This document shows positions 7,184 to 17,393 of a stretch of DNA of 48,781 nucleotides, piece after piece; position 1 is the first letter of the stretch, and the number at the start of each line of letters is the position of its first letter. Origin of the DNA: Paenibacillus sp. 598K (GTDB lineage Bacteria; Bacillota; Bacilli; Paenibacillales; Paenibacillaceae); NCBI RefSeq assembly GCF_003851045.1, contig NZ_BFBX01000003.1, positions 54,099 through 102,879 on the forward strand. The letters run 5' to 3'. The translations under genes and the position numbers were made by a program. The notes below the pieces were generated by a model. The model did no database searches, was not told the origin of the DNA, and saw only the letters and a list, made by a program, of their open reading frames with translations.

Positions 7184-7906
7184 TTACTCGTAGACGCGGA
7201 ACAGCCCGTGCAGGAACCGATAGGTCGCCGGCGCCTTGACCGCGACATCCGCGCGGGTCTCGGGCGAGTAGAACATCATCGCCGACGCTTCGGCGAAATA
7301 CTCCTCGGGATAACGCTCCTCGTAGCGCGTACCCGCAAACAACGACTGCGCTTCTTGCTCGAAGAGCAGTCGCCAGATGCGCGAGGCGGAGAGACGGCCC
7401 AGCACATGCGTATCGACCGCATGGAACGTCTCGTGCAGCTCAAGGTTGACGGAGCCGTGACCGCGCCCATGGTCGCTGTAGCCGATCCGCAGGATGACCA
7501 GCTTGCCGCCGATGCCGGGGATATCGTCCCATGTCAGACCGCTGTGCTCCCAGCCTCGCGGCGTCTGGCCGCGCAAGCCAAGCATCTCCGGCTCATCGGT
7601 CAGCCGTCCATTGATGAGGCGGATGCGGACATGCGCATCGATCAGTGCATCGAGCAATCCCTGCGGCAGCTCGAGGATCCGCGAGGCCATCCGCTCTGCC
7701 TCGGCCGCATCATAGGGTGCCAGCGGCGTCTCGAGCAGCTGCTGTCGGATCGCTGCATTCATGGCAGCGCTATTCGGCTCTCCGCTTGGGAGGTTGCCAG
7801 CGAGTAGCGAGGCGCTCGCTGGCAGCAGCGCCATCAGGAGGGCGATCAGCCGCAGCGCTGCGCCCGGGGACCATCTTTTCACGCTTCGTCTCACCTTACC
7901 CCGCAC
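7184..7906 (-). CDS. Secreted anthrax-lethal-factor-like (Pro-Pro endopeptidase type) zinc protease
   Basis: A protein of about 240 residues. A basic start followed by a hydrophobic stretch (ALRLIALLMALLPASASLLAG) forms a likely signal peptide. The mature part carries HETFH (His 158 and His 162) and, about 40 residues later, EYFAEASAMMFYSPE, then APATYRFL, the pattern of the ATLF/PPEP metalloprotease family; Glu 202 or Glu 206 would be the third zinc ligand. Relatives include the catalytic domain of anthrax lethal factor and the Pro-Pro endopeptidases that cut cell-surface proteins. The start is taken as the GTG at 7906 after GGGGAGGA; the GTG at 7882 after AAGGTG is an alternative. The frame stays open to an ATG at 8029, but that start lacks support. 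The target protein is unknown. Confidence 0.8.
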   Translation of the reverse strand: MRGKVRRSVKRWSPGAALRLIALLMALLPASASLLAGNLPSGEPNSAAMNAAIRQQLLETPLAPYDAAEAERMASRILELPQGLLDALIDAHVRIRLINGRLTDEPEMLGLRGQTPRGWEHSGLTWDDIPGIGGKLVILRIGYSDHGRGHGSVNLELHETFHAVDTHVLGRLSASRIWRLLFEQEAQSLFAGTRYEERYPEEYFAEASAMMFYSPETRADVAVKAPATYRFLHGLFRVYE

Positions 7907-8078
7907 AGTATGAAATCCTCCCCAGTTTAAGGCGGTGACAGGAAGTGCACAATAGGTATAAAGGAGGAGAATATGAGCGTTGTCGACGTCATTTGCAACC
8001 GTTCTCTGAGAAAATGAATGCGATCTCAAAAAAAACTGACCAATCTTGTTGAAAACTAAGGAAAGCTCGGACGAAAAG

Positions 8079-8087
8079 TGATATGAT
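8079..8087 (+). promoter_or_regulatory. Extended -10 promoter element before sucC
   Basis: TGATATGAT fits the extended -10 pattern (TG, one base, then a TATAAT-like hexamer) in an AT-rich stretch 56 bases before sucC. The -35 region at the right distance is weak; TTGAAA at 8049 is 27 bases upstream and too far. The 236-base gap 7907-8142 separates divergent genes and shows no other feature. Confidence 0.45.
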
Positions 8088-8142
8088 AAATAAGGTTTGT
8101 GTACATATCAAGGATCCAGCTTCGGATAGGAGGATTTCGTGA

Positions 8143-9303
8143 ATGAATATCCATGAGTATCAAGGCAAAGAAGTCCTGAAGCAATACGGTGTCGTGGTAC
8201 CCGAGGGCAAAGTTGCCTTTACCGTCGATGAAGCGGTAGCTGCAGCAGAAGCTCTGGGAACGCCGGTTGTTGTGGTAAAGGCGCAAATTCATGCAGGCGG
8301 TCGCGGCAAAGCCGGCGGCGTCAAGGTGGCCAAAGGTCTGGATGAGGTACGCGCTTACGCAAGCGAAATTCTGGGCAAGGTGCTGGTCACGCATCAGACC
8401 GGACCTGAAGGCAAGGAAGTCAAGCGCTTGCTGATCGAGCAAGGCTGCGACATCAAAAAGGAATACTATGTCGGCGTCGTCGTCGATCGCGCCAGCGGCG
8501 CAGTCGTCATGATGGCTTCCGAGGAGGGCGGCACAGAGATCGAGGAGGTCGCTGAGCATTCGCCGGAGAAGATCTTCAAGGAGATCGTCGATCCAGCGGT
8601 TGGCCTGCAGCCTTACCAGGCGCGCAAGCTCGCCTATGCCATCAACATTCCTAACGAGCTTGTCAACAAAGCGGTCAAATTCATGATTGCGCTGTACACC
8701 GCATTCGTGGAAAAGGACTGCTCGATCGCCGAGATCAATCCGCTTGTCGTCACTGGCGACGGCGACGTGATCGCGCTCGACGCCAAGCTTAACTTTGACT
8801 CCAACGCGTTGTACCGTCACAAGGATATCGTGGCGCTGCGCGACCTCGACGAAGAGGACGAAAAAGAAATCGAAGCGTCCAAATTCGACCTCAGCTACAT
8901 CGCGCTTGACGGCAACATCGGTTGTATGGTCAACGGCGCAGGTCTGGCGATGGCGACAATGGACATTATCAAATATTACGGCGGCGACCCGGCCAACTTC
9001 CTCGATGTAGGCGGCGGCGCGACGACAGAGAAAGTAACGGAAGCCTTCAAGATCATCCTCTCGGATGAAAAAGTGAAAGGCATCTTCGTCAATATTTTCG
9101 GCGGCATCATGCGCTGCGACGTCATCGCCAACGGCGTCGTCGAAGCGGCCAAGCAGATCGAGCTGGATCGTCCGCTCGTCGTACGTCTGGAAGGCACCAA
9201 TGTAGAGCTCGGCAAAAAGATTCTGAATGAATCGGGACTCAATATCGTAGCGGCCGATTCGATGGCGGACGGCGCTCAGAAGATTGTAGCCCTCGTTAAA
9301 TAA
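8143..9303 (+). CDS. sucC: Succinyl-CoA synthetase (ADP-forming) beta subunit
   Basis: A 386-residue protein, the standard length. The N-terminal ATP-grasp fold is clear from [16 protein letters not shown] and the [12 protein letters not shown] loop (residues 50-61), and the C-terminal ligase domain carries [13 protein letters not shown] and [16 protein letters not shown]. Together with SucD it converts succinyl-CoA to succinate with formation of ATP in the citric acid cycle. It starts at ATG after TAGGAGG. sucD follows 45 bases downstream and a strong terminator closes the pair, so sucCD is a two-gene operon. Confidence 0.98.
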   Translation: MNIHEYQGKEVLKQYGVVVPEGKVAFTVDEAVAAAEALGTPVVVVKAQIHAGGRGKAGGVKVAKGLDEVRAYASEILGKVLVTHQTGPEGKEVKRLLIEQGCDIKKEYYVGVVVDRASGAVVMMASEEGGTEIEEVAEHSPEKIFKEIVDPAVGLQPYQARKLAYAINIPNELVNKAVKFMIALYTAFVEKDCSIAEINPLVVTGDGDVIALDAKLNFDSNALYRHKDIVALRDLDEEDEKEIEASKFDLSYIALDGNIGCMVNGAGLAMATMDIIKYYGGDPANFLDVGGGATTEKVTEAFKIILSDEKVKGIFVNIFGGIMRCDVIANGVVEAAKQIELDRPLVVRLEGTNVELGKKILNESGLNIVAADSMADGAQKIVALVK

Positions 9304-9348
9304 ACCGCACGTCAACATACGAATTCATTTAGGGGATGTGAGCCTTCG

Positions 9349-10284
9349 ATGAGTATTTTGGTAGATAAGAATACAAAAGTCATAACGCAAGGCATTACCG
9401 GAGCAACCGGCTTGTTCCATGCCAAAGGCGCGCTGGATTATGGCACGCAGATGGTCGGCGGCGTCACGCCGGGCAAAGGTGGCACCAAGGTTGAGATTAC
9501 GCTGGAGAACGGCGAGGTCGTCTCGCTGCCGGTATTCAATACCGTCGCGGAAGCGAAAGCGGCAACCGGCGCAACGGCATCGGTCATCTACGTACCGCCT
9601 CCGTTCGCAGCTGACGCGATCATGGAAGCGGTGGACGCTGGCATGGAGCTGGCGATCTGCATCACGGAGGGCATCCCGGTGCTCGACATGGTGAAAGTGA
9701 AGCGCTATATGGAAGGCCGCGACACCATCCTGATCGGACCTAACTGTCCGGGCGTTATCACGCCGGATGAGTGCAAGATCGGCATTATGCCGGGCTACAT
9801 CCATATGAAGGGCCATGTCGGCGTCGTCTCCCGCAGTGGTACGCTGACCTATGAAGCCGTCCACCAGCTCAGCACGCGTGGCATCGGTCAATCGTCGGCA
9901 GTCGGTATCGGCGGCGACCCGGTCAAGGGCTCCGAGTTTATCGACATCCTGAGCCGTTTCAACGACGACCCTGAGACGTACGCGGTCATCATGATCGGCG
10001 AGATCGGCGGCACAGCCGAGGAAGAAGCGGCCGAGTGGGTCAAAGCCAACATGACCAAGCCGGTCGTCGGCTTTATCGGTGGCGCGACGGCGCCTCCGGG
10101 CAAGCGGATGGGACATGCCGGTGCGATCATCTCCGGCGGCAAAGGCACCGCAGCCGAGAAGATCTCTACGCTGGAGGCATGCGGCATCAAAGTTGCTCCT
10201 ACGCCGTCCGAGATGGGCTCGACGCTTGTGAGCGTCCTCGAGGAGCGCGGTCTGCTGGAGAAGTGCATTACCCGTCAAGGCTAA
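9349..10284 (+). CDS. sucD: Succinyl-CoA synthetase (ADP-forming) alpha subunit
   Basis: A 311-residue protein. The CoA-binding Rossmann domain begins with [19 protein letters not shown], followed by [12 protein letters not shown], and the phosphorylated active-site histidine is His 256 in [17 protein letters not shown]. It forms the catalytic heterodimer with SucC. The ATG follows AGGGGATGTGAG. Length and motifs are typical and nothing unusual was seen. Confidence 0.98.
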   Translation: MSILVDKNTKVITQGITGATGLFHAKGALDYGTQMVGGVTPGKGGTKVEITLENGEVVSLPVFNTVAEAKAATGATASVIYVPPPFAADAIMEAVDAGMELAICITEGIPVLDMVKVKRYMEGRDTILIGPNCPGVITPDECKIGIMPGYIHMKGHVGVVSRSGTLTYEAVHQLSTRGIGQSSAVGIGGDPVKGSEFIDILSRFNDDPETYAVIMIGEIGGTAEEEAAEWVKANMTKPVVGFIGGATAPPGKRMGHAGAIISGGKGTAAEKISTLEACGIKVAPTPSEMGSTLVSVLEERGLLEKCITRQG

Positions 10285-10344
10285 TCGCATACTCATAATA
10301 TACATGCGTGTGTGCTCGTTTGGCATCGCGCAGCAAAGGCAAGC

Positions 10345-10388
10345 AGCCTTTCAATTCCCTATATAGGGGCTTGAAAGGCTGTTTTTTT
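10345..10388 (+). terminator. Intrinsic terminator of sucCD
   Basis: AGCCTTTCAA (10345-10354) pairs with TTGAAAGGCT (10371-10380), with an inner CCC/GGG pair around TATATA, followed by G and seven T. This is a textbook terminator and separates sucCD from dprA. Confidence 0.95.
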
Positions 10389-10479
10389 ATCCTATAACTT
10401 AACAGGTCTCTTGCATTCTGCAACATTGTCAAGCAAAATAGGAAAAGGATGCAGGCTGACGGAGAGGAAAGTGTCCGAG

Positions 10480-11592
10480 ATGAATGCTTCCATCTGGAAT
10501 GAAAGACAAGTACTGTTTGCCATGCATGAGATGCAGGGCATAGGATGGCATACGATTAATAAGGCTGCGCAGCGCTCCCTCATGGCATGCGTTGCTTATG
10601 AAGCAGAAGACTGGGAGCGTCTGGATATCCGACCCGCGCAAGCGAGGGAGCTGGCCGCTCGCCTCCGACCGGGCTATGCGGCGGAGCGGGAGGCGCTGTA
10701 TCGCAAGCTGGGCGTACAAATCATCACGCGTCTAGACCCGACGTACCCCGAGTGGCTGCGGGATATCCCACAGCCGCCGTGGGTGCTGTATGCGCTAGGG
10801 CGGACCGAGCTGCTGCAGGGACCGATGATGGCGGTCGTAGGGACGCGCGGACCGACAGCCTATGGCAAGCATATGGCCCGGGAGCTGTCGGGACAACTGG
10901 CAACACGCGGCATAACCGTCGTCAGCGGCCTGGCGCGCGGGATCGACCGTTGTGCGCACGAGGCTGCGCTGACGGAGCCTGGCGGCACGATCGCCGTGCT
11001 CGGTACGCCGATCGATACTGCCTACCCCAGGGAGCATACCGCGTTGCAGCGTCGGATCGGCGAAGAGGGACTCGTCCTCTCGGAGTATCCCATCGGCACG
11101 AAGTGCCATCCCGGCTTGTTTCCCATACGCAACCGGATTATCTCGGGCTTGTCGCTCGGCACGCTTGTGATCGAGGCTGCTGCCCGCAGCGGCTCGCTCA
11201 TTACAGCCGATCAGGCGCTTGATATGAATCGCGAGGTGTTTGCCGTGCCCGGACCGGCCAACTCTCCCAAGAGCGCTGGCACCAATGCCTATATTCGCGA
11301 TCTGAAGGCCAAGCTGACGCTCGGGGTGGATGATATTCTGTGCGAGCTTGAGGTGCCGCTGACAGCGTTCGGAGGGCTGCAGACGGCCTCTGAGGAGCCG
11401 GATGAAGAGGCGTCGTCTCTGACGGCCGAGGAGCGTCGAATCTACCGGTTGCTACAGGAGGAGCCGGCTTCGACGGACGCGTTGCATGCCAAGACGGGGA
11501 TGCCGTTTGGACTTTTGCACGCAGTTCTGATAAATTTAACTATAAAACGTAAGATTGAGCAACATCCCGGTTCCATTTACTGTGCCTTGTAG
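10480..11592 (+). CDS. dprA: DNA-processing protein DprA
   Basis: A 370-residue protein with a short N-terminal helical domain, the DprA Rossmann fold ([19 protein letters not shown] from residue 119, then [17 protein letters not shown] and [12 protein letters not shown]), [16 protein letters not shown] near the end of that fold, and a C-terminal winged-helix-like domain. DprA protects incoming single-stranded DNA and loads RecA during transformation. The start chosen is the ATG at 10480, where similarity begins; GTG at 10471 is possible. topA starts 31 bases after its stop. Confidence 0.95.
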   Translation: MNASIWNERQVLFAMHEMQGIGWHTINKAAQRSLMACVAYEAEDWERLDIRPAQARELAARLRPGYAAEREALYRKLGVQIITRLDPTYPEWLRDIPQPPWVLYALGRTELLQGPMMAVVGTRGPTAYGKHMARELSGQLATRGITVVSGLARGIDRCAHEAALTEPGGTIAVLGTPIDTAYPREHTALQRRIGEEGLVLSEYPIGTKCHPGLFPIRNRIISGLSLGTLVIEAAARSGSLITADQALDMNREVFAVPGPANSPKSAGTNAYIRDLKAKLTLGVDDILCELEVPLTAFGGLQTASEEPDEEASSLTAEERRIYRLLQEEPASTDALHAKTGMPFGLLHAVLINLTIKRKIEQHPGSIYCAL

Positions 11593-11623
11593 AAGGCAAC
11601 TAGGAGAGAGAGGAGGACGCTTG

Positions 11624-13714
11624 ATGGCGGATTCACTAGTCATTGTCGAATCACCGGCAAAAGCAAAAACGATCGGTAAGTACCTCGGCAGCAAATATAT
11701 CGTCAAAGCCTCTATGGGCCATATTCGAGATTTGCCGAAAAGCCAGATTGGCGTCGAGGTCGAAAATCAATTTCAACCCAAATATATAACCATTCGAGGA
11801 AAAGGAAGCATCCTCAAAGAGCTGAAGGATGCCAGCAAAAAGGTCAAGCGCGTCTATCTGGCGGCTGACCCGGATCGCGAAGGCGAAGCGATCGCTTGGC
11901 ATCTGGCGCACTACCTGGAGCTCGACGAGACCGAGAGCTGTCGCGTCGTCTTCAACGAGATTACGAAGCAGGCGGTCAAGGACGCATTCAAAACGCCGCG
12001 CAAGATCAACATGGATCTGGTCAACGCGCAACAGGCGAGGCGTATCCTCGACCGACTCGTCGGCTACAAGATCAGCCCTTTATTATGGAAGAAAGTGAAG
12101 AAGGGGCTCTCTGCCGGTCGGGTCCAATCGGTATCGGTGAAGCTGATTATCGACCGGGAGAACGAGATCGATGCGTTCGTACCCGAGGAATATTGGTCGA
12201 TCACAGCCAAGCTGAAGCACGGCAAAGCGGCTTTCGAGGCGAAGTACTATTCCATCGACGGCGAAAAGCGGGAGCTCGGCAGTGAAGCGGAGATGCAGCA
12301 AGTGCTTGAGGCGATGAAGGATGGCGCTTTTGAAGTGGCCGAGGTCAAGGAGAAGGAGCGCCTGCGCAACCCTGCGCCGCCGTTCATCACGAGCTCGCTG
12401 CAGCAGGAGGCTGCCCGCAAGCTCGGCTATCGGGCGGCCAAGACGATGTCCGTCGCCCAGCAGCTGTACGAGGGCGTCGATCTGGGCAAGGAAGGCACCG
12501 TCGGTCTGATCACCTATATGCGTACCGACTCCACGCGCCTCTCGCCGATCGCTCAGGAAGAGGCCAAAGTCTACATTACCGATAAGTATGGCGCCGACTA
12601 TGTGCCAGAGCAGCCGCGCGTCTACACGAAGAAAAACGCCGGCGCTCAGGATGCGCATGAGGCGATCCGTCCGACGTCGCCGTTACGCGAGCCGGAGGAG
12701 ATGAAGCCATTCCTCTCGAGAGATCAGTTTCGGCTCTACAAGCTGGTCTGGGAGCGGTTCCTGGCCAGCCAGATGTCTTCGGCCGTGCTGGACACGATGA
12801 CCGTCGATCTGAACATCGGCTCCGTCGTCTTTCGGGCGACGGGCTCCAAGCTCAAGTTCCCCGGCTTCATGAAGGTGTACGTCGAGGGCAATGACGACGG
12901 CACGACCGAGGAAGACAAATTCCTGCCGCCGCTCGCCGTAGGCGATAAGGTGGAGCGGGAAGAGATCGAGCCGAAGCAGCACTTCACTCAGCCGCCGCCA
13001 CGTTATACAGAAGCTCGGCTAGTACGCACGCTTGAGGAGCTGGGCATCGGACGCCCGAGTACGTACGCGCCGACCCTGGAGACGATCCAGAAGCGCGGCT
13101 ACGTGGCGATCGAGGAGAAAAAATTCGTACCGACCGAGCTGGGCGACCTCGTCATCCAGTTGATGGAGGAGTTTTTCCCCGAGATCCTCGATGCGGAGTT
13201 CACCGCCCATATGGAGGACGACCTCGACCATGTCGAGGAAGGCAGCGAGGATTGGGTGAAGGTGCTGGCTTCGTTCTACTCGTCCTTCGAGAAGCGGCTG
13301 GAGGTCGCTGAGGAAGAGATGAAGGAGATCGAGATCCAGGATGAAGTGTCCGATGAGATCTGCGAGAAGTGCGGACGTCATCTCGTCTACAAGATGGGAC
13401 GCTTCGGCAAGTTCCTCGCATGCTCCGGATTCCCGGAATGCCGCAATACGAAGCCGATCATCAAAGAGGTCGGCGTCGCTTGTCCGCAGTGCAAGGAAGG
13501 CAAGGTCATCGAGCGGCGCAGCAAGAAAGGTCGGATCTTCTACGGCTGCGATCGTTATCCCGAATGCGACTATGTGTCCTGGGACAAACCAGTCAGCAAG
13601 CCTTGTCCTTCCTGCGGCTCAGCGATGGTGGAGAAGCGCAACCGGAGCGGCGGAAAGCTCAAATGCACGTCGTGCGACCATACCGAGGAGCTGCCGGAAG
13701 AGCAGGAAGCGTGA
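11624..13714 (+). CDS. topA: DNA topoisomerase I
   Basis: A 696-residue type IA topoisomerase that relaxes negative supercoils. The N-terminal Toprim domain starts [19 protein letters not shown] and continues with [14 protein letters not shown]. The catalytic tyrosine is Tyr 298 in [14 protein letters not shown], and three C-terminal zinc ribbons begin near residue 580 (CEKCG, CPQCK, CPSCG). It starts at ATG after AGAGAGGAGGA; the frame is open for 23 codons upstream but that part overlaps dprA. A structured repeat element follows the stop. Confidence 0.97.
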   Translation: MADSLVIVESPAKAKTIGKYLGSKYIVKASMGHIRDLPKSQIGVEVENQFQPKYITIRGKGSILKELKDASKKVKRVYLAADPDREGEAIAWHLAHYLELDETESCRVVFNEITKQAVKDAFKTPRKINMDLVNAQQARRILDRLVGYKISPLLWKKVKKGLSAGRVQSVSVKLIIDRENEIDAFVPEEYWSITAKLKHGKAAFEAKYYSIDGEKRELGSEAEMQQVLEAMKDGAFEVAEVKEKERLRNPAPPFITSSLQQEAARKLGYRAAKTMSVAQQLYEGVDLGKEGTVGLITYMRTDSTRLSPIAQEEAKVYITDKYGADYVPEQPRVYTKKNAGAQDAHEAIRPTSPLREPEEMKPFLSRDQFRLYKLVWERFLASQMSSAVLDTMTVDLNIGSVVFRATGSKLKFPGFMKVYVEGNDDGTTEEDKFLPPLAVGDKVEREEIEPKQHFTQPPPRYTEARLVRTLEELGIGRPSTYAPTLETIQKRGYVAIEEKKFVPTELGDLVIQLMEEFFPEILDAEFTAHMEDDLDHVEEGSEDWVKVLASFYSSFEKRLEVAEEEMKEIEIQDEVSDEICEKCGRHLVYKMGRFGKFLACSGFPECRNTKPIIKEVGVACPQCKEGKVIERRSKKGRIFYGCDRYPECDYVSWDKPVSKPCPSCGSAMVEKRNRSGGKLKCTSCDHTEELPEEQEA

Positions 13715-13724
13715 GGCAATAGAA

Positions 13725-13972
13725 ATCAAAAGCGTACTTTTTGAACCACCTCTCCATAAATTCAAGTTCAAAAAGTTCGGTTTTCAGCACCGAGAAGGTT
13801 GAAGGCAGGAGGAAATGAGGAGCGGAGCGTAGTGGCAGCTACGTGAGCACCTAAGCAGAGGCTTACGAAGCTAGTTTCCCTTGGAAACTCTCATCCGACT
13901 GCCTTCAAGATTCGATGCCGATTAAGCTTCAAGAGTTGCTTCGTGATCAAAAGCGTACTTTTTGAACCACCT
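13725..13972. repeat. Structured intergenic element bounded by a perfect 27-bp direct repeat
   Basis: The same 27 bases occur at 13725-13751 and 13946-13972; each copy contains the near-palindrome AAAAGCGTACTTTT and ends CCACCT. Four pairings lie inside the element: ACTTTTTGAAC (13736-13746) with GTTCAAAAAGT (13766-13776), 11 bp perfect; TTGAAGGCAG (13799-13808) with CTGCCTTCAA (13899-13908), 10 bp perfect; CGTAG (13828) with CTACG (13839); and AGTTTCC (13873) with GGAAACT (13883). It fills nearly the whole 278-base gap and holds no convincing open reading frame. It looks like a dispersed repeat or a folded RNA. I recall similar intergenic repeats from Paenibacillus genomes, but that memory is unverified. 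Confidence 0.75.
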
Positions 13973-13992
13973 TTAGGAAGTAGGGAAATGCA

Positions 13993-15327
13993 TTGACATT
14001 GAGTGAAAATAAACCACACGTAACCGTCGTAGGCGCAGGACTCGCAGGCAGCGAGGCGGCGTGGCAGATCGCCTCGCAGGGCGTCCCGGTTACGCTATAC
14101 GAGATGCGCCCGGTGAAGCGAACGCCGGCGCATCATACTGACAAATTCGCCGAGCTCGTCTGCAGCAACAGCCTCCGCGCCAATGGCCTGGCCAACGCCG
14201 TAGGCGTGCTGAAGGAGGAGATGCGGCGACTCGACTCGCTCATCCTCGCCAGCGCCGACCGCCATGCCGTGCCGGCGGGCGGGGCGCTCGCGGTTGACCG
14301 CGAGGGCTTCTCGGCGGCCGTCACCGGCGCGCTGCGCGAGCATCCGCTTATCGAGGTGCGCACGGAGGAGCTGACCGAGATCCCGAGCGAGGGGATCGTT
14401 GTCATCGCTACCGGTCCGCTCACGTCGCCTGATCTCTCGCAGCAGATCCAGCAGCTGATGGGCGAGGAGTACTTTTACTTCTACGACGCGGCAGCGCCGA
14501 TCGTCGAGAAGGACTCGCTCGATATGAGCAAGGTATATCTGGCCTCCCGTTATGACAAGGGTGAGGCTGCTTACCTCAACTGCCCAATGACCGAGGAGGA
14601 GTTCGAGCGCTTTTACGAGGCGTTGGTCGAGGCCGAGACGGCAGAGCTCAAGGAGTTCGAGAAGGAGATCTACTTTGAAGGCTGCATGCCGATCGAGGTG
14701 ATCGCGGGGCGCGGCAAGCAGACGCTGCTGTTCGGCCCGATGAAGCCGGTCGGGCTCGTCAATCCGCATACCGGCAAGCTGCCGCACGCGGTCGTCCAAC
14801 TGCGCCAGGACAATGCGGCGGGCACGTTGTATAACCTGGTGGGCTTCCAGACCCATCTGAAGTGGGGCGAGCAGAAGCGCGTGCTCTCGCTGATCCCCGG
14901 GCTGGAGCAGGCAGAGTTCGTGCGGTACGGTGTGATGCATCGCAATACATTTATCAATTCTCCCCGGCTGCTGAAGCCGACCTACCAATTCAAGTCCAGA
15001 GACACGCTGTTCTTCGCAGGTCAGATGACGGGCGTCGAAGGGTATGTCGAATCGGCAGCCTCCGGGCTGCTAGCCGGCATGAACGCCGGACGGCTGGCCC
15101 AAGGGCTCGATCCGCTCGTGCTGCCGTCGGAGACGGCGCTCGGCAGCATGGCTGAGTACATCACGACCGCCGACTTCAAGCACTTCCAGCCGATGAACGC
15201 CAACTTCGGTTTGTTCCCGCCGCTCGGGCAGCGGATCCGCAACAAAAAGGAGAAAAACGAGCAGATCGCCAATCGCGCGTTAGAGGCGCTCGCTCGGTAT
15301 CAGGAAGCTAATCTGCAAAGGGGGTAA
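13993..15327 (+). CDS. trmFO: tRNA (uracil-5-)-methyltransferase, folate/FAD dependent
   Basis: A 444-residue protein with an N-terminal FAD-binding loop [16 protein letters not shown], the TrmFO motif [11 protein letters not shown], and a C-terminal [17 protein letters not shown]. It makes 5-methyluridine at tRNA position 54 using methylene-tetrahydrofolate. No in-frame ATG is suitably placed. The likely start is TTG at 13993 (or TTG at 13999), after AGGAAG, which comes 2 bases past the second 27-bp repeat copy. hslV begins 5 bases after the stop; in B. subtilis xerC lies between them. Confidence 0.96.
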   Translation: MTLSENKPHVTVVGAGLAGSEAAWQIASQGVPVTLYEMRPVKRTPAHHTDKFAELVCSNSLRANGLANAVGVLKEEMRRLDSLILASADRHAVPAGGALAVDREGFSAAVTGALREHPLIEVRTEELTEIPSEGIVVIATGPLTSPDLSQQIQQLMGEEYFYFYDAAAPIVEKDSLDMSKVYLASRYDKGEAAYLNCPMTEEEFERFYEALVEAETAELKEFEKEIYFEGCMPIEVIAGRGKQTLLFGPMKPVGLVNPHTGKLPHAVVQLRQDNAAGTLYNLVGFQTHLKWGEQKRVLSLIPGLEQAEFVRYGVMHRNTFINSPRLLKPTYQFKSRDTLFFAGQMTGVEGYVESAASGLLAGMNAGRLAQGLDPLVLPSETALGSMAEYITTADFKHFQPMNANFGLFPPLGQRIRNKKEKNEQIANRALEALARYQEANLQRG

Positions 15328-15332
15328 AGCGG

Positions 15333-15875
15333 ATGGAGATGCAGTTTCATGCGACGACAATATGCGCGGTGCGCCACGGCGGCAAAGCCGCAATTGCCGG
15401 AGACGGCCAGGTTACCTTCGGCAACAGTATGGTGATGAAGGGCACTGCTAAGAAGGTTCGGCGGCTGTATCGCGGTCAGGTTGTGGCCGGATTCGCCGGT
15501 TCGGTCGCGGATGCGATCACCTTGTTCGAGAAGTTCGAGGCCAAGCTGGAGGAGCATCACGGCAATCTGCAGCGGGCGGCGGTCGAGCTGGCCAAGGACT
15601 GGCGCTCGGACCGGGTGCTGCGCAAGCTCGAAGCGATGATGATCGTCATGGACGCAGGCGGCATGCTGCTCGTCTCGGGCAATGGAGAGATCATCGAGCC
15701 AGATGACGACGTGCTGGCGATCGGCTCCGGGGGCAGCTTTGCGATGGCGGCTGCGCGGGCGCTCAAGCGTCATGCGACCGAGCTGGATGCCAAGGAGATG
15801 GCCCGCTCTGCTCTGGAGATCGCTGCTGACATCTGCGTATTTACCAACCATAACATCATCGTCGAAGAAATCTAA
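15333..15875 (+). CDS. hslV: HslV/ClpQ peptidase subunit
   Basis: A 180-residue proteasome-like peptidase that forms the HslUV protease with the ATPase encoded next. The family core [32 protein letters not shown] and [10 protein letters not shown] is intact. The nucleophile threonine is preceded by seven residues (MEMQFHA), so it would need processing. The B. subtilis orthologue is reported to use an N-terminal serine exposed by Met removal; here residue 2 is Glu, so that route is not available. It starts at ATG after AAAGGGGG, which overlaps the end of trmFO. Confidence 0.95.
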   Translation: MEMQFHATTICAVRHGGKAAIAGDGQVTFGNSMVMKGTAKKVRRLYRGQVVAGFAGSVADAITLFEKFEAKLEEHHGNLQRAAVELAKDWRSDRVLRKLEAMMIVMDAGGMLLVSGNGEIIEPDDDVLAIGSGGSFAMAAARALKRHATELDAKEMARSALEIAADICVFTNHNIIVEEI

Positions 15876-15938
15876 AGAAGCGTCGGACAGGGCCTGAGAT
15901 AGCGGAATCGACCTGCAGAAGATGGAGGGATAGCTAAG

Positions 15939-17336
15939 ATGAGCAACGGATCATTGACACCGCGTCAGATCGTCGCGGAGCTGGATAAATATATCGTCGG
16001 TCAAAAACAGGCGAAACGTTCGGTCGCTATAGCGTTGCGGAACCGTTACAGACGCAGCCGGCTCGACGAGGCGATTCGGGATGAGATCGTGCCGAAGAAC
16101 ATCCTCATGATCGGACCGACCGGCGTCGGCAAGACCGAGATCGCTCGCAGATTGGCGAAGCTGGTGCAAGCGCCGTTCGTCAAGGTCGAGGCAACCAAAT
16201 TTACCGAAGTCGGCTATGTCGGCCGCGATGTCGAGTCGATGGTGCGGGATCTGGTGGAGACGGCAATCCGTATGGTCAAGGTCGAGCGAACCGAGCAGGT
16301 CAAGGACAAAGCCGAGCAACAGGCCAACGAACGGCTCGTCGAGCTGCTGGTGCCTTCGACGAGCAAGGCGAAGCCGCAGCGCAATCCGTTCGAGATGATC
16401 TTCGGCAACCAGCAAAATCAGGAAGCAGAGCAGCCAAGCGAGACGGACACGTCGATCCTCGACCGCCGCAAACAGGCGAAAGCGCGACTCGATGCGGGCG
16501 AGCTGGAGCAGGAGATCGTCGAGATCGAGGTCGAGGACAATGCGCCGAATATGCTCGACATGCTCGCCGGCCAGGGCAACGAGGGCATGGGGATGAACAT
16601 GCAGGAAATGTTCGGACAGTTCCTGCCCAAAAAGATGCGCAAGCGGAAGCTGCCTGTCAAGGATGCGCGCACCGTGCTCACCCAGCAGGAGGCGAACAAG
16701 CTGATCGACATGGATGACGTCATCCAGGAGTCGGTTACTCGCGCCGAGCAGTCGGGTATCATCTTCATCGATGAGATCGACAAGATCGCCGCGCCGTCTC
16801 GCGGCTCTGGACCCGATGTATCGCGGGAAGGCGTGCAGCGCGATATTTTGCCGATCGTCGAAGGCTCGACCGTGATGACCAAATACGGTCCGGTTCGTAC
16901 CGACTATGTGCTGTTCGTAGCGGCGGGGGCTTTTCATGTCGCCAAGCCTGCGGACCTGATCCCGGAGCTGCAGGGGCGTTTTCCGATTCGCGTCGAGCTG
17001 AGCAGCCTGACGTTGGAGGATTTCGTCAGCATCCTGACCGAGCCCAAAAACGCGCTTACGAAGCAATACACCGCGTTATTGGAGACGGAAGGCATCGAGG
17101 TGCAGTTTTCCGAATCGGCGATCCGGGAGATCGCTTCGATCGCAGCCGACGTCAATCGCAATACTGAAAATATCGGCGCCCGCAGACTGCACACGATTCT
17201 GGAGAAGCTGCTTGAAGACCTGTCCTTCGAGGCACCGGATCTCAATCTGGAGCAGATGGTGATTACGCCGGAGTATGTGCGGGACAAAGTCGGAGATATT
17301 GCACAGAATCGCGATTTGAGTCAATATATACTGTAA
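15939..17336 (+). CDS. hslU: HslU/ClpY ATPase subunit
   Basis: A 465-residue AAA+ unfoldase that feeds substrates to HslV. It begins [17 protein letters not shown], carries Walker A GPTGVGKT (residues 59-66), has the inserted I domain with charged repeats in the middle, Walker [12 protein letters not shown], and ends QYIL, the type of C-terminal tail that docks into HslV. It starts at ATG after GATGGAGGGA, 63 bases downstream of hslV. The length is normal. Confidence 0.97.
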   Translation: MSNGSLTPRQIVAELDKYIVGQKQAKRSVAIALRNRYRRSRLDEAIRDEIVPKNILMIGPTGVGKTEIARRLAKLVQAPFVKVEATKFTEVGYVGRDVESMVRDLVETAIRMVKVERTEQVKDKAEQQANERLVELLVPSTSKAKPQRNPFEMIFGNQQNQEAEQPSETDTSILDRRKQAKARLDAGELEQEIVEIEVEDNAPNMLDMLAGQGNEGMGMNMQEMFGQFLPKKMRKRKLPVKDARTVLTQQEANKLIDMDDVIQESVTRAEQSGIIFIDEIDKIAAPSRGSGPDVSREGVQRDILPIVEGSTVMTKYGPVRTDYVLFVAAGAFHVAKPADLIPELQGRFPIRVELSSLTLEDFVSILTEPKNALTKQYTALLETEGIEVQFSESAIREIASIAADVNRNTENIGARRLHTILEKLLEDLSFEAPDLNLEQMVITPEYVRDKVGDIAQNRDLSQYIL

Positions 17337-17393
17337 GAGTGTTCACAGCGGCAACAGTGGCAAGACGTTGCTTAGATCGTAGGAGGCCAGGGC

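Noticed and set aside
7907..8029. An N-terminal extension of the lethal-factor-like protease to the ATG at 8029
   Set aside because: It would bury the signal peptide 50 residues inside, and the GTG at 7906 has a better ribosome binding site.
8143..9318. Long minus-strand frames opposite sucC, sucD, cheA and flhB
   Set aside because: They are mirror frames of strongly coding, GC-rich genes and show no family features.
11555..11623. A topA start 23 codons further upstream
   Set aside because: That stretch lies within dprA; the ATG at 11624 has a strong ribosome binding site and begins the family sequence.
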